A stretch of 64,000 nt of DNA from Podospora pseudocomata (GCF_035222375.1 NC_085889.1:3472001-3536000), one strand, 5' to 3'. Counted from the first letter of the stretch, positions 1 to 10,827 are shown. The notes: a model not told the origin generated them from the letters alone. Translations and numbers: made by a program.

Positions 1-750
1 GATCGAGATCATTTTTCTTTTTCTCGTAGTCGTCAGGAGTCTGTGCTTTCTTCTCATTTTTTTATATACTTTCGGACAACAGAACATGATTGCGGGGACT
101 CTGGTTGGTATATATCTCTTACACAATGGGCAATTAAAGAGTCTTCGTGAGGCTGAGCATATATGTTGGGTTTATGAAAGGAAGGAAATTTGGTAGATGA
201 TCTAGGTTTGAGGCGTTTTTCTGGGAAAGCAGGGAATGGTTTACATGATCTGTCTTGGTGTTCAGGAAAGACGAAACAAAGATACCCTTCTTGTATATAA
301 TGTTTATATTACGGCCAGTACATAGCCTTTCTCGTTTATTTCTCCGTTACCAGTTCAACACATGGCCTTTTCAGCGTTAGCAAGATATATGGGTGTATAT
401 CTGTACATACCTGTTACCTTTTTACAGACATAAGAACGTCGTTAAGAGGGGGTTTGGAATGAGTGTATAAGATCCGAAAGCTTCCAAGTTACCTATGGTT
501 CTTCGAGACTTCTTGAATGTTTCTGACACTTCTTTGCTCGCTTCCCCATTAACTTTGCTCCCACATTAAACTTTCCCTCAGGCCCAGCCCAACACGCCCT
601 GATCCAGTCAAGGTAGCTTTTAGCCATGTTTTTCCTGCCACTGGAAATTGTTTAAGCGAGTGTCCCCTCCCGATTCATCCTTCATCACTTTTTTCTCATC
701 TCCCTAAATTCATCAACACTTTTTGCTCAGACAATAACCTCCCCTCCATC
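1..750. other. Left-edge non-coding stretch
   Basis: No convincing coding region is visible on either strand. The sequence is moderately AT-rich with no repeat structure. It could hold the untranslated end of a gene lying off the left edge and the promoter of the decayed gene that follows; neither can be shown from the sequence. Confidence 0.4.
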
Positions 751-1733
751 ATGCCTGCCGGACCACAAACCCAACAGGCGAATACCGAAAAACGAGAGCC
801 CTTGAAGAAAGCAGTCGAAGGTCTTCTCTCAGACGAACTCCTATTTGCAAACGAACTGGAGGATTTTCTAGAACAGCGGAGGAATCGCGCCTGCGCCGAC
901 AAAGTCTTGACAAATGTCGCGGAACCCAAGGATGAAGACCCAGCACTCGTTCCTGAGGTCAAAATGGAAGAAACCCCTGCACCGATGACACCTGCAGAGC
1001 AAGAGATGGCCGAATGACGCGACCTGATCAAGAAACTTGAGGGCTGGTAAAAGGAGAAGTTCGCAAAGCTGACACAAAGGCCGGTGACGGAGTGGAAGCC
1101 CTTTGATGACTTGCAGATTGCCGCGTTGATGGCGGTTGATATTGAGTCACTTCGGTACAATGTTGACCGAGCAGACCATGGTTTCTTCTCTACCGAGGGC
1201 AAGGAACGCTTCCTTGACGACGTGATCCTGGTGCCCTTTCTCGTTCGTTGGTGTACGTTGATTTCCTCCCATGTCAGACTTTATCATCATTGCCGATCCG
1301 AAGAAAAGAAACATACACAGGCATGTCCAAAGACAGGTGGACGAACATGCCTTCGAACCTCAAAGACGGAGCTAGAAGCTATCATCCTCGGGAAGAAAGT
1401 GGGGCCAGATAATTCCGGCTCGTCTTGTCAGTCGGCCGAAGATAATGATGAGGAGGATGAAGATGGGGGTGGGCCAAATCGCAAACGGAGAGTCGGCAAG
1501 AAAGGCAGCATCAAGAAGAGCTCCAAAAAGAGGAGAGTCACCAAGGAGAGAGCTGTCGTCGAAAGCGATACCCACCCCTCGAGGCGCAAACCTTGATGGG
1601 AAGAGTTGGCGGACCTGCCTGGTTGGTTTGGCCTCGATGGCGGATTCAAGGGATTGCCTAAGCCCGACTTGTACGGATTCGAGGTGCTGGCCGCCGTGAT
1701 TGATAAAGACAAGGCACCGAAAGAATCTTCTTG
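751..1733 (+). pseudogene. Decayed hypothetical protein gene with in-frame stops
   Basis: A coding-like frame starts at ATG 751 (MPAGPQTQQANTEKRE) and can be followed to a TGA at 1731-1733. It is interrupted in frame by TGA (1015), TAA (1048) and TGA (1594). The stretches on either side still read as protein: FDDLQIAALMAVDIESLRYN, a basic KRRVGKKGSIKKSSKKRR segment resembling a nuclear localisation signal, and a C-terminus with WEELADLPGWFGLDGGF and PDLYGFEVLAAVIDKDKAP. The stops fit C-to-T change of CGA or CAA codons, as repeat-induced point mutation (RIP) would cause, but ordinary decay is equally possible. A short intron may lie around 1253-1336 (GTACGT donor). I do not recognise the family. 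Reading it as a once-real host gene is inference from frame continuity and composition. Confidence 0.5.
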
Positions 1734-1739
1734 AAGGCC

Positions 1740-2565
1740 CAGCTGTGGTTCTTATATTAGCAGCTCTCTTCTTTTACCAGAAATTACCTACCTTCACCCC
1801 ATTTTCCCCCATCTCAATAAAAGAGTCTCTCCCTCTATCCTGTCCCATCTTGATACCAGCCTTAAAATATCCACCACAAATACCATACAAACTCGACCAG
1901 AGACTCAAGTGACGAAAAAAGTCCACAAGACATTCCCACTCATGTAAGGTAGGTAGACAGAGGATTAACCCCCCCCCGTTTGCAAACAACAGGCGCGACT
2001 CAATGAACACGGAGTCGCCCTCACCATCAAGGCCATATCAACTCGACCAGAAACCCGATAGAGCGACTCAGAGCCGAATTAGGAACTCGAATTCGGCACA
2101 GTCCACAATTGGCCAACAACCTCGACGACCAAAAGAGTCACCTTCCCAGAGCTGGACAGATATTGCCCCAACGCAGTTCTTGCTCGTTAAATCAGGACTT
2201 GTCCCTGAATTCAACCACCTCGCCCGCTGTCCATCGTTATTATCTAATGTTATAGCAAACGACTTTCAATGAAGACGGTAACTTGCCTCTGCGGGAGCTA
2301 ACGAAGGAATCTTCTATTAGGTAGATAAGTGCCAACGATTTACAAAAAGAGTTTGGTCCAACTAGGTACCAAGCTCATGTCGAGGATGTTATTACGCAGT
2401 CTAGTCCTGTCTATGTATCGTTTGAGACTCCTGCAATACGCTTACCTCCCTTACAAGAGCCCATATCCATACAATAAAGAAAAACATTTACGGAGCCCCC
2501 TATTTATTTTACCAGCGCCCCCCTCTATACCTATCTACTTACCCTTCCTATAATATAATTAAAGA
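1740..2565. other. Gene-free AT-rich interval
   Basis: Only short spurious frames are present. The phrase AACTCGACCAGA occurs twice (about 1888 and 2039), hinting at an old duplication. AT content rises toward the tandem array that follows. Confidence 0.4.
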
Positions 2566-2733
2566 CCTTGAAAGAAAATTAATAGGCCTTTAAATTATCT
2601 TTAAGGGTCTTTGAATTATCTTTAAAGACCTTCGAATTATCTTCAAAAGCGTTTCAATCATTTTTAAAGGCCTTGAAAAATAGTTAAGAGGCCTTAAAAG
2701 ATAGTTAAGAGGCCTTAAAAAATAAGCAGAAGG
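2566..2733. repeat. Tandem array, eight units of 21 bp
   Basis: Eight consecutive units, each exactly 21 nt, start at 2566, 2587, 2608, 2629, 2650, 2671, 2692 and 2713. A typical unit is CCTTAAAAGATAGTTAAGAGG, and most joins make the palindrome AGGCCT. The first units read TTTAAATTATCTTTAA-like and later ones TTAAAAGATAGTTAAG-like, so the array looks partly inverted. The 21-nt period is about two helical turns, which would put the A/T tracts on one face of the helix. It lies about 95 nt downstream of the stop of the minus-strand gene at 2828. Unit length and count are read directly; any role is unknown. Confidence 0.85.
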
Positions 2734-2827
2734 CCTATATAAAAAACCAACCCAACGCCCCATACGCTACCGATGCAAACAAACGCTAATATCACAGTAA
2801 CTGCGCCCCAAAACAACACCAAGACCA

Positions 2828-3904
2828 TCATCCAAAACTACTCAATAAATCCCCAATCTTCTGCGACTTCTTCTTCGGCTTTACCCCCGCGCTCTCAGTA
2901 GTAGCCTTCCTCTTAGGCTGCGTTACTACTACCGTAGGCGCTTCCTCAGCCTGCACCTCAACATTCCAATCCCTGGAAAACTCCCATATACACATATTGC
3001 TCAGTAAACTCTTATTGGTGTTCGCCTGTCCCGGCTCCGGCGGCGTCACCAAAGTGATGGTAATATACGGATTATCCAGTCCCAGCTCCTCATACTGCAA
3101 AGCCATGTCCATGTCCCAGTACACGTACCGGTAACACTCCATCGGCGCCCAGGCAGGCGCGTCCTTCAGCGGCTGACCGATGACCGGCGGCGGGTTTGTC
3201 ATTGGCGAGTTGACGTACACTGCCTTGATCTTGGGGAACTTAGTTGCATAGTGCAGCATGTGTATACTGAGCGAACCTGGCATGGCAAAGAGAATGAGAC
3301 TGCGGAGGGAAGGGAAGGGTTCTTCTTTCTCGCTCCAACCTCGGATGAGGTGGTTGTTTAGATTCAAGCTCGGTTTGTTGCACGAGAATCCCGAGTGAGC
3401 GGCTGTTTTGATGCCGTGGTCTTCCATGTGCAGGATGACCAGGCTGCGCAATTCGGCGAGGAGGAGGAGGTCGCGGGTGTTGAATCTCTCGGTATCCTTA
3501 ATTTTAAGAATGGTGAGGAAGTGAACGTTGCCCGGGTGCGGCTGCATGGTTTGGATGCGTCTGGGTAACTCGTCCGGCTCGATGTCATCTTCCCAGCGGA
3601 AAGGCTTAACACCGTGTGGGGTGTTTGTCCGTGAGGTGTTGATGTAAATGGCATCGGCGAGGAGTTGCCATTGGGTGTATGTCATTCTAGGTGGTGGTGA
3701 GCGGTGTGGAGGGTCTGGATGAGCGAGAGAGACGTCGACTTACATTGGATCCAAGAGCCTAAAAAGCTGCCTGAGGCGGGGTTCTGGTAAAAGCACGAGA
3801 TGGTCTGTTGTGAGGCTGGCCATGTGCTTAGCGACCGCGCGCATACACATAGAGACCAGATCCATCTTACGGACCACATCCTTGGGACCAGTTATCGAAG
3901 TCAT
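2828..3904 (-). CDS. Hypothetical protein with basic C-terminus
   Basis: Two exons: 3904-3744 and 3686-2828, with a 57-nt intron (GTAAGT...CTAG). The joint codon ATA keeps the frame, giving 339 aa. The ATG at 3904 is the first ATG in frame; the frame extends upstream only through a TTG. The N-terminus is helical (DVVRKMDLVSMCMRAVAKHM). The middle has leucine-rich alternating segments (LLLLAELRSLVILHMEDHG, FPSLRSLILFAMPG) resembling the LRR-like part of fungal F-box proteins, but no clear F-box is visible. The C-terminus has KRKATTESAGVKPKKK, a probable nuclear localisation signal, and ends IGDLLSSFG. Neighbours give no clue. Function unknown; the splice model is well supported. Confidence 0.75.
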
Positions 3905-4891
3905 TATACTATGGGAGGTCTGTGCCAATAGTTGTTGTTGAGAGACAAGAATTGTCAAGGGAGGCCTAAAATGAAGTTACAAGGCTTGACGCGTCGACAA
4001 TGATGTTCGAAACGTTGGACAGTCCATGATCAAGAAAGAGTAAGTGGTGGAGGTTTGCAAGGACACCAAATGTCCATTGTGTTGGTCTGTGCAAAGGCCT
4101 CCCAGAGAAAGTTGCGTGGGAAACTCAATAGGAAGGAAGGCAGGAGCGATTGCAAGAGCACTTCTTCAGCCAGTTCAGAAAATCACGAGACGGACCTTTG
4201 TTGAGGTAGCTCTCGTGTGCGTGTGCGTACAGTCAAATGTTCTATCTAAAAGAGGCATGTCTCTGGCATCATGGTCCCCAGTGGCCGATATAGAGCGACC
4301 ACCGGAGTGTAAATGCAGAAAGTGTCAATCTATCCCCCGCTTTCCCCTCCAGACCGTCATGGTGTAAGACTTTTACCGGAGTGAATACGAAGGAAAAATG
4401 AAGTTTTATGTTGTTGAAGAAGAAAAAGAGAAACCTTCAAATTTGGGACGAGCAGAAAGACTTTTAAAGGCAACTTTGTCGTCGAGAGCGGGGCCACAAC
4501 CCATCCAATCAGAGAGCGTCGGCCCCCTGAGAGAGCACGAGCCACATCAGGCACCAGCCACACGGAGCCAACTGAATTGCACAGCCGGGCCGGTGGGGAG
4601 CCATACCTAACCATCAAGCCCCACAGCGGGGTTCCAAACCATTTGTGGTTTATCCTTTTCCTCAGGTTGCTATTGTTCCTGGCATTGCTGTAAAGTGAAT
4701 ATAATCTGGCCCAGATAAGAAAAGATTCTCTTGGTTCTTAGACTGTTCAGTTCAAAAAGCACCTCTCTCACTCTCGCAGCCTACGCCCAAGACCAGCAAA
4801 ACCACAGTGTCTTAACAAAAGCGCCCAACTTTGCGATACCCCGCCATCAAACATTTAGATCTACCCATCACCACGACCCCCATCAGTCAAA
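3905..4891. other. Divergent intergenic region
   Basis: About 1 kb between the start of the minus-strand hypothetical gene and the start of the PDAP1-type gene. It should carry both promoters. No tRNA, repeat array or coding region can be supported. Confidence 0.4.
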
Positions 4892-5792
4892 ATGGCAGGC
4901 GGCAGCGGCGCAGCGAGCTCTCGCGGCAGAGGAAAGTTCAGAAAGTTCACCCGTGGTGGTATGTCCCTCCCTTTTTCTCCCTCCCCCTTCCACCCCCATA
5001 ACTAACCCCCAATCCAGGCGGCAAACACTTCTCCAAGAACCTCCGCCCCCTCGACGCTGACGGCAACGAAATGGGCATGTGGGGTGATGCCCCAGCCAAA
5101 GACGAAGAAGAAGAGTCCGACTCTGAGGATGACTCCTCGGAGGAGGAATCCGAAGACGACAACGACGCCGTCAAAATCCCCACGGCGGCGGCGGAGGAGC
5201 TAAGCCGCGAGGAGCGCAAGAAGCAAAAGAAGGCCGCCAAGGAAGCCGCCATCAAGGCGAAGAAGGGACCTGTCCAGGTGGGGGATATGCCGTCAGACTC
5301 TGACGAGGAGGAGAGCGAGGAGGAGGAGGCCAGCAAAATGCCTGCCAACCCGAACCACTCCCGTGCTGCTCGCAACCAGACCAAGGTCCCCAAGAAGAGC
5401 GCGGATGATGACGAGGAACTCGCGGCCGGGACGAAGAAGCTGGCTGTTTCGGCGCCGAATAAGAAGGAGAGGGAGGCGATTGCTGCGCAGGAGGCCAAGG
5501 AGAGATATATGAAGCTTCATGAGCAGGGCAAGACGGATCAGGCAAAGGCGGATTTGGCGAGGTTGAGGGAGATTAGGGCGAAGAGAGAGGAGGAGGCGGC
5601 GAGGAGATTGGTAAGTTGATCGTATTGTCAGATGAGGCTCTACCTGGAGAAGGTGACTAATATTTCAACCAGGCTGAGAAGCAAGAGCAAGACGAGGCCA
5701 ACCGTCTCAAGAAGGCCGAGATCGAGGCCAAGGAGGCCAAGAAGCGCGAGGCGGCTCTTGGTCCCGCGGCGAAGAAGAAGGGCAAGAAATGA
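4892..5792 (+). CDS. PDAP1/PP28 family phosphoprotein (casein kinase substrate)
   Basis: Three exons: 4892-4958, 5018-5610 and 5673-5792, giving 259 aa. Both introns (59 and 62 nt) have GTATGT or GTAAGT donors, and the frame closes exactly. The N-terminus [19 protein letters not shown] is the signature of the PDGFA-associated protein 1 / HASPP28 family (Pfam PP28). Then come long acidic serine runs ([31 protein letters not shown]), ideal casein kinase II sites. The C-terminal half is a charged helix or coiled coil ([37 protein letters not shown]-like) ending in KKKGKK. Animal homologues are abundant phosphoproteins with RNA-associated roles; the fungal function is poorly known. Family assignment is firm, function is not. 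Confidence 0.9.
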
Positions 5793-6103
5793 GCAGACGA
5801 CGACACTAGGCGTTGTTTTTGATGGACGATTCAGGCCGGCTTTTTTTGGATTCTCTTATTACATTGTCTCTTATTACATGCGCTTTTGGTATCCTCCTCC
5901 CCCTTTGCTCGTTACATATATTTATCTTGGATTAACACCATGCCCATATGTGACCATTGTATATACCTCTATCCGCCCTTCTAAATGCTATCTATCACAC
6001 CTGGACCATGTCGTACAGACGCATACCCATTAAACACCATATTCAACCAAACTGATCAACACATACCACCACACCCTTTCAAACATACAACTTGACGCAA
6101 TAA
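5793..6103. other. Convergent 3' region
   Basis: 311 nt between two convergent genes, AT- and pyrimidine-rich, expected to hold both 3' UTRs and poly(A) sites. Nothing else is visible. Confidence 0.4.
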
Positions 6104-7174
6104 TCAGGGCATACCAGCCAACCCCTCCGTCCCCACGGCCTCCTTCCAAAACTCATCAAAATCCACCCCCTTCTCCTTGAACATATCCCTAATCTTCTGC
6201 GCCACCTCTACCTGCCTCTCCTCCGTAAAACCCCCCGGCCTCCCGGTCTCAAACTGCACAACCTCGATCCACCTAAAGAACAAATCCTCCTGCCCAATCG
6301 CCGCGAGCGCATCCCTAAACTTGAACACCTGCTTCCTTCTCTCATCCTCCTTCGTCCCCGGCTTAGCCCCCGTGTCAGAAAGATCAATGCTCAACCACCC
6401 GAAATTCTCATGGTACACCAGCACCAACGTCCCAAAGACACGTTCGTCAATAACCTTCTTGTCGACCAGCTCCGTGGCGGCGACCATACCCGCCCAGTCC
6501 AAATCCCAATTCGCGTCCATAGTCAGGTACCCAGTCTTTTGCTGCAGGAGCATAGGGGACGTGGCGGAACGGATCTGGTTCCAAAACACCTTGCGGAGGT
6601 CGTCGTTGGCGAGGAGGTCTTTACCTTTACCTAGGATTTCGACATCCCACTTGCGGGAGCGGCGGAGGTAGATTTCTGAGGGGCGAAACCCGACTTTGTA
6701 GCGCCAGTGGCAGGGGGAGCCGGTGAGGGGGGAGCCGATGAGGAATTCGTAGGGCCAGGGCCAGACGAAGATTGCGAGGGTGAAGTCGAGGAGGAAGGTG
6801 GAGGCGCGGCGGAGGAGGACCCAAAGGTATTGGGAGGTGGTGAGGTCGGTGAAGCGGAGGGTGGTGGGGTTTTCTTGGCCGGATAGGGAGAGGAGGAGTT
6901 GGAGGTACCAGGGGAAGATGTAGCGGAGCCGGAGGATGAAGAGAGCGAGGACGAGGAGGTTCATGGCTACGGGGACGAGGAAGATTTTGCGCTTGAAGGG
7001 GGAGGGGCGGGGGTCGAGGTGGGAGATGTAGATGTGGGAGGGGTCGAGGGTTTCTGTTAGGGGGTTGAGGGAGGGGGGGGCCACCTGGAAGGGTTTGGGG
7101 GGGGTGTCTGGGGAGGAGGAGGTGGATTTGGGGGTGAGGCGGGCTTTGCCTTTGGATGTTTTGGTGGGCGCCAT
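6104..7174 (-). CDS. Conserved-looking fungal membrane protein, function unknown
   Basis: Single exon, 356 aa, from ATG 7174 (MAPTKTSKGKARLTPK). The frame stays open 50 codons further upstream, but that part is low-complexity Phe/His/Ser-rich sequence typical of a leader, so the internal ATG was chosen. Residues 1-60 are hydrophilic and Pro/Ser-rich. A strong membrane segment follows at about 64-83 (IFLVPVAMNLLVLALFIL) and a second at about 119-140 (LDFTLAIFVWPWPYEFLIG). The C-terminal 200 residues form a soluble-looking domain with many Trp and charged residues (KWDVEILGKGKDLL, MDANWDLDWAGMVAATELVD, NFGWLSIDLSD). It is divergently transcribed from mtIF2. I cannot name the family; an ER or mitochondrial location is only a guess. 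Confidence 0.8.
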   Translation of the reverse strand: MAPTKTSKGKARLTPKSTSSSPDTPPKPFQVAPPSLNPLTETLDPSHIYISHLDPRPSPFKRKIFLVPVAMNLLVLALFILRLRYIFPWYLQLLLSLSGQENPTTLRFTDLTTSQYLWVLLRRASTFLLDFTLAIFVWPWPYEFLIGSPLTGSPCHWRYKVGFRPSEIYLRRSRKWDVEILGKGKDLLANDDLRKVFWNQIRSATSPMLLQQKTGYLTMDANWDLDWAGMVAATELVDKKVIDERVFGTLVLVYHENFGWLSIDLSDTGAKPGTKEDERRKQVFKFRDALAAIGQEDLFFRWIEVVQFETGRPGGFTEERQVEVAQKIRDMFKEKGVDFDEFWKEAVGTEGLAGMP

Positions 7175-7599
7175 GATGGGCGGGGGTGAGAAGTATTGCA
7201 AATCGATATGTAAAGAGAAGTGAAATATGAGAAAGGGGAAAGAAAACAGTGATGAAATTTTGTGGTGGTGATGAGGAAAAGTGAGAGACTGATGGTTGGT
7301 GAGTTGTTCACGGTCTCTCTGCAAATGAGATGAGGTTTAGCTATTCAGGGGATAACCCTAACCCTTTTGAGCGTTACATCGGGGCCCCGGTTTTTGGAAA
7401 GCGCCCGCTAAATCCCGGTGGACGGATTGCGGATCCCTGTCTCTCGGCTGGGAAAGCTTGAGCCTTGGCTGAATTTTTGAAAGTCCAAGAATTCCATGGA
7501 TGCTGGGGAGAGAGAGAGAGAGAGAGATAACGCGCCAACATCGCAACCCCTCCTCTCGTTTCCAGTCCGAAGCGCAATGCTCCAACAGTTTTCTACATC
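7175..7599. other. Divergent promoter between membrane protein and mtIF2
   Basis: 425 nt shared by two divergent genes. It contains a telomere-like AACCCTAACCCTT element (7354-7366), a GA repeat (7508-7529), and a short uORF at 7577-7603 whose stop overlaps the mtIF2 start. Confidence 0.6.
7354..7366 (+). promoter_or_regulatory. Telobox-like element (AACCCTAACCCTT)
   Basis: Two direct copies of the fungal telomere repeat unit (TTAGGG on the minus strand) sit in the shared promoter, about 180 nt upstream of the membrane protein start and 235 nt upstream of mtIF2. In yeasts and other eukaryotes such motifs bind Tbf1/TRF-like Myb factors at translation-related genes. The motif is seen directly; the regulatory role is inferred. 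Confidence 0.45.
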
Positions 7600-7603
7600 A
7601 TGA
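7577..7603 (+). promoter_or_regulatory. uORF overlapping the mtIF2 start (ATGA)
   Basis: ATG 7577 opens an eight-codon frame (MLQQFSTS). Its TGA stop (7601-7603) shares bases with the mtIF2 ATG (7600-7602). This termination-reinitiation layout could couple or limit mtIF2 translation, provided the transcript starts upstream of 7577. Confidence 0.45.
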
Positions 7604-10600
7604 GGGGTGGTCTATGGCAGGTGAGCTTTTCCAATTTCCACGCGCCATTCTCCAGTTCTCCATATCATAATGGCTGGTTAACCCCTCCACCACCACAGAA
7701 GCAGAGGCGTCCATCCGCCTGCTTGCTCTGCAGTTACAGCTACAGTTACAACTTCCGACACAGCCTCCGGTCGGGCGCTCCCGCGAGAACCTACTCAGCA
7801 CTCGTTAGCAATGGCCTAACCGAACCGACGACCTTGTCGATTTCGAGAAGACCAACAACTTCGAGCCAGGTCCGAATCTCGAACAACACCCGCAACAATG
7901 GCTTCATGCCAGCCTGGGCAAAGGTGCCCCCTCCGAAATTAGAGCCCCTAGCACCGAAACCTCCTCCACCACCGCCGCCGCCTCCTTCCCCCCCCCCTCC
8001 TCCGCCGCCAAAGGCTTCTACTCCTCCACCACCACCACCCCCTCCCCCTCCCCCTCCCCCTCGTCAATGGCAGCCCTCCCCAACACGGAACCAAAAATCA
8101 GAACGAAGCAGCACCCCCTTCCAGTTCAGCCGCCACAAGAACTACAACCCCGCCGACAAACCTGTCTTCAACCCATCCGACAGACCTACCTTCAACCCAT
8201 CCGACAGACCTACCTTCAACCCTCCCCCGTCTTCACAAACAAAACCGTCAAACCCCTTCCCCGAATGGGCCAACCTGACAAGAAGGCGAAGCAACAATGA
8301 CACCGGCACTGTCAAAGGTTTTGACTTTTCCCGACCAGCAAGATCAATGCCGTTTGATAAGCCGGTTCCTCCTCCGTCGTCAGAGTATCAGCAGACGCAT
8401 CGAAGACGGTTGACGGCTTCACAATTGGGGGGTGGTGAGCAGAGCCCCGCGCAACAACCGCACAGCAATAGTCCGAGCGATGAGTGGGCTAAGCTTGTGG
8501 CTGCGAATAAGGAGGAGTCGAGGCAGCCAAAGAAGATTATGCCTACGGCCGAGGACAAGGCTGCTTGGGCTTGGGCTGATGAGACGGGTCAGCGGCCGCA
8601 GGTGAGGAGGGTGGAGAGTCAAGAGCAGGGGGAAGGGGGGAGGTATGTACATCCGGAGGATAGGGTTGCTGCTTCGTTACGTGGGACGTGGGGGATGCAA
8701 GCGGCGGGGACGGTTGTTCAGGTGGTTGGTGAGGAGGCGGAGACTGTCGGGAGGAGGGAAGGTGGTCGTGGGAGGGAGAGGGAGGTGGTGGTGGAGAAGT
8801 CGAAAAGGTCAAAGGGTGGAAGGAGGAGGAATGACGATGAGGATGAGGAGTTTGATGTTGACTATGCCGAGGAAAGGCGCCGACGCAAGGCGGAGAGGAA
8901 GGCTGAAAAGGAAAGACAGAGGTTGGCCGAGTTGGATGGGCCGACGCCGATTTTGCTGCCCGAGTTCATCAGCGTTTCCAACCTTGCCAGTGCGCTGGGG
9001 GTGAAGGCTAGGGATTTTGTGAGGCAGCTGGAGGAGCTGGGCTTTGAGGAGGTCAGTCAGGAGAGTATCTTGACCGGTGAGACGGCTGCGCTGGTGGCGC
9101 AGGAGTATGGGTTTGAGCCGACGGTGGAGACGGGAGAGACGGAGGATTTGAGGCCGAGACCGCCGCCGGAGGACCCCTCTTCTTTGCCGTTGCGACCGCC
9201 GGTGGTGACGATTATGGGGCATGTTGATCATGGGAAGACGACGTTGCTGGATTATCTGAGGAAGTCGTCGATTGTGAGTCAGGAGCATGGCGGGATTACG
9301 CAACACATTGGTGCGTTTTCGGTTAAGATGAGTTCAGGGAAGCAGATTACTTTCTTGGATACACCGGGCCACGCGGCGTTCTTGTCGATGAGGCAGCGGG
9401 GAGCTACGGTGACGGATATGGTTATTTTGGTTGTGGCTGCGGACGATAGTGTGAAGCCTCAGACTATTGAGGCTATCAAGCACGCGCGCGGGGCTAACGT
9501 TCCTATTATTGTTGCCATCAACAAGATGGACAAGCCCGAGGCGAACCCCGACCGTGTCAAGGCTGATCTTGGCGCTCAGGGGGTGGAGTTGGAGGACTTT
9601 GGCGGTGATGTTCAGGTTGTCGAGGTCAGTGGCAAGACTGGCTTGGGTATGGATGACCTCGAGGAGAATATTCTGTTGCTTGCCGAGATGCTCGACATCC
9701 GCGCGGAACAAGATGGCATGGCAGAGGGCTGGGTGTTGGAGTCCTCCATCAAGCCCATCGGTCGTGTGGCCACTGTTCTGGTCAAGAGGGGTACCCTCCG
9801 CCCAGGTGATTTTATCGTCGCCGGAAGAGTCTCCACCAAGATTCGTCTGCTGAGAAACGAAGCGGGTGTTGAAATTCCAGAGGCTCCTCCCGGAACAGCA
9901 GTCGAGATCTTGGGGTGGAGGGAACCACCTGCGGCGGGTGATCAAGTCCTCCAGGCACCAGACGAAGACACAGCCAAGGTCGCCGTCCGGTACCGTCAGG
10001 AACAGAAGGAGCGCGAAGAGGCGATTGAGCAGATGGCGGAAATGGAAAAGGAGCGCAAGGAGAAGGAAGCTGCCGAACGGGCTGCCAACGGGGAGGAAAT
10101 TCCTGAAGATGATGAAGCCACCGGCACAAAGTACCTCACTTACCTCATCAAAGGCGACGTCCACGGCTCTGTCGAGGCCGTAACGGCATCCATCCTCGAG
10201 CAAGGGAACAATGAGGTCCGCCCCAGGATCTTGAAATCGTCGACCGGGCAAATCAACGAGAGCGATGTCGAGCACGCGCAGGTTTCTGGCGGGGCGATTA
10301 TCAACTTTAATAACCCCATCGCGGGACATATCAAGGCCATGGCTGACGCGGCGGGGGTGCCGATCCTGGATCATAATGTTATTTATCATTTGGTCGAGGA
10401 TGTCCGGGGACGGTTGTCGGAGCTTTTGGCGCCGACGGTGAGCTTTAGGGTGCTGGCTGAGGCGGAGGTGCTGAAGGTGTTTGCGATTAATACCAAGGGG
10501 AGGAGGTATCATAATGTGGCGGGGTGCAGGGTGAGGAATGGGGTCGTGAATACCGGGGGGAGGTGTAAGGTGCTGAGGGGGGAGGAGGTGGTTTACGAGG

Positions 10601-10827
10601 GTGAGTTTACTCTACTTCTGCTGCTGCTAATGATGATGATGATGATGTTGGGGGTGCTAATTTTGTGACAAATAGGGACGATCGATGAACTCAAGCATGG
10701 CAAGAAGGAGGTGACCGAGATCAAAAAGGGTGGTGAATGTGGTATCATGTTCGAAGGGTGGGATGAGTTTCAAGAAGGCGATCGTATCCAGATGGTGGAG
10801 GAGATTAGGGAGAAGAGGAAGTTGTAA
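7600..10827 (+). CDS. IFM1: Mitochondrial translation initiation factor IF-2
   Basis: Two exons, 7600-10600 and 10676-10827 (75-nt intron, GTGAGT...AATAG), 1,050 aa. It is a GTPase that places initiator tRNA on the mitochondrial small ribosomal subunit. G1 GHVDHGKT is at 540-547, G3 DTPGH at 587-591 and G4 NKMD at 641-644, followed by the domain II and IF-2 C-terminal blocks ([41 protein letters not shown]). A weak IF2_N-like segment ([16 protein letters not shown]) precedes the G domain. The N-terminal third is unusual: near-uninterrupted proline runs at about residues 115-160, then imperfect 8-aa repeats (FNPSDRPT) from a 24-bp DNA repeat at about 8143-8214. The extreme N-terminus ([20 protein letters not shown]) should be the targeting peptide but is arginine-poor. 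The C-terminus [16 protein letters not shown] is typical of bacterial-type IF2. Identity is firm. Confidence 0.95.
8143..8214 (+). repeat. Intragenic 24-bp minisatellite in mtIF2
   Basis: Two identical 24-nt units (8167-8190, 8191-8214) encode FNPSDRPT. A degenerate copy precedes them (8143-8166) and a partial copy follows. They are in frame, so unit gain or loss changes length without breaking the gene. Confidence 0.8.

Noticed and set aside
9334-10512. 392-codon minus-strand frame opposite mtIF2
   Set aside because: Antisense shadow; the plus strand has the full IF2 motifs.
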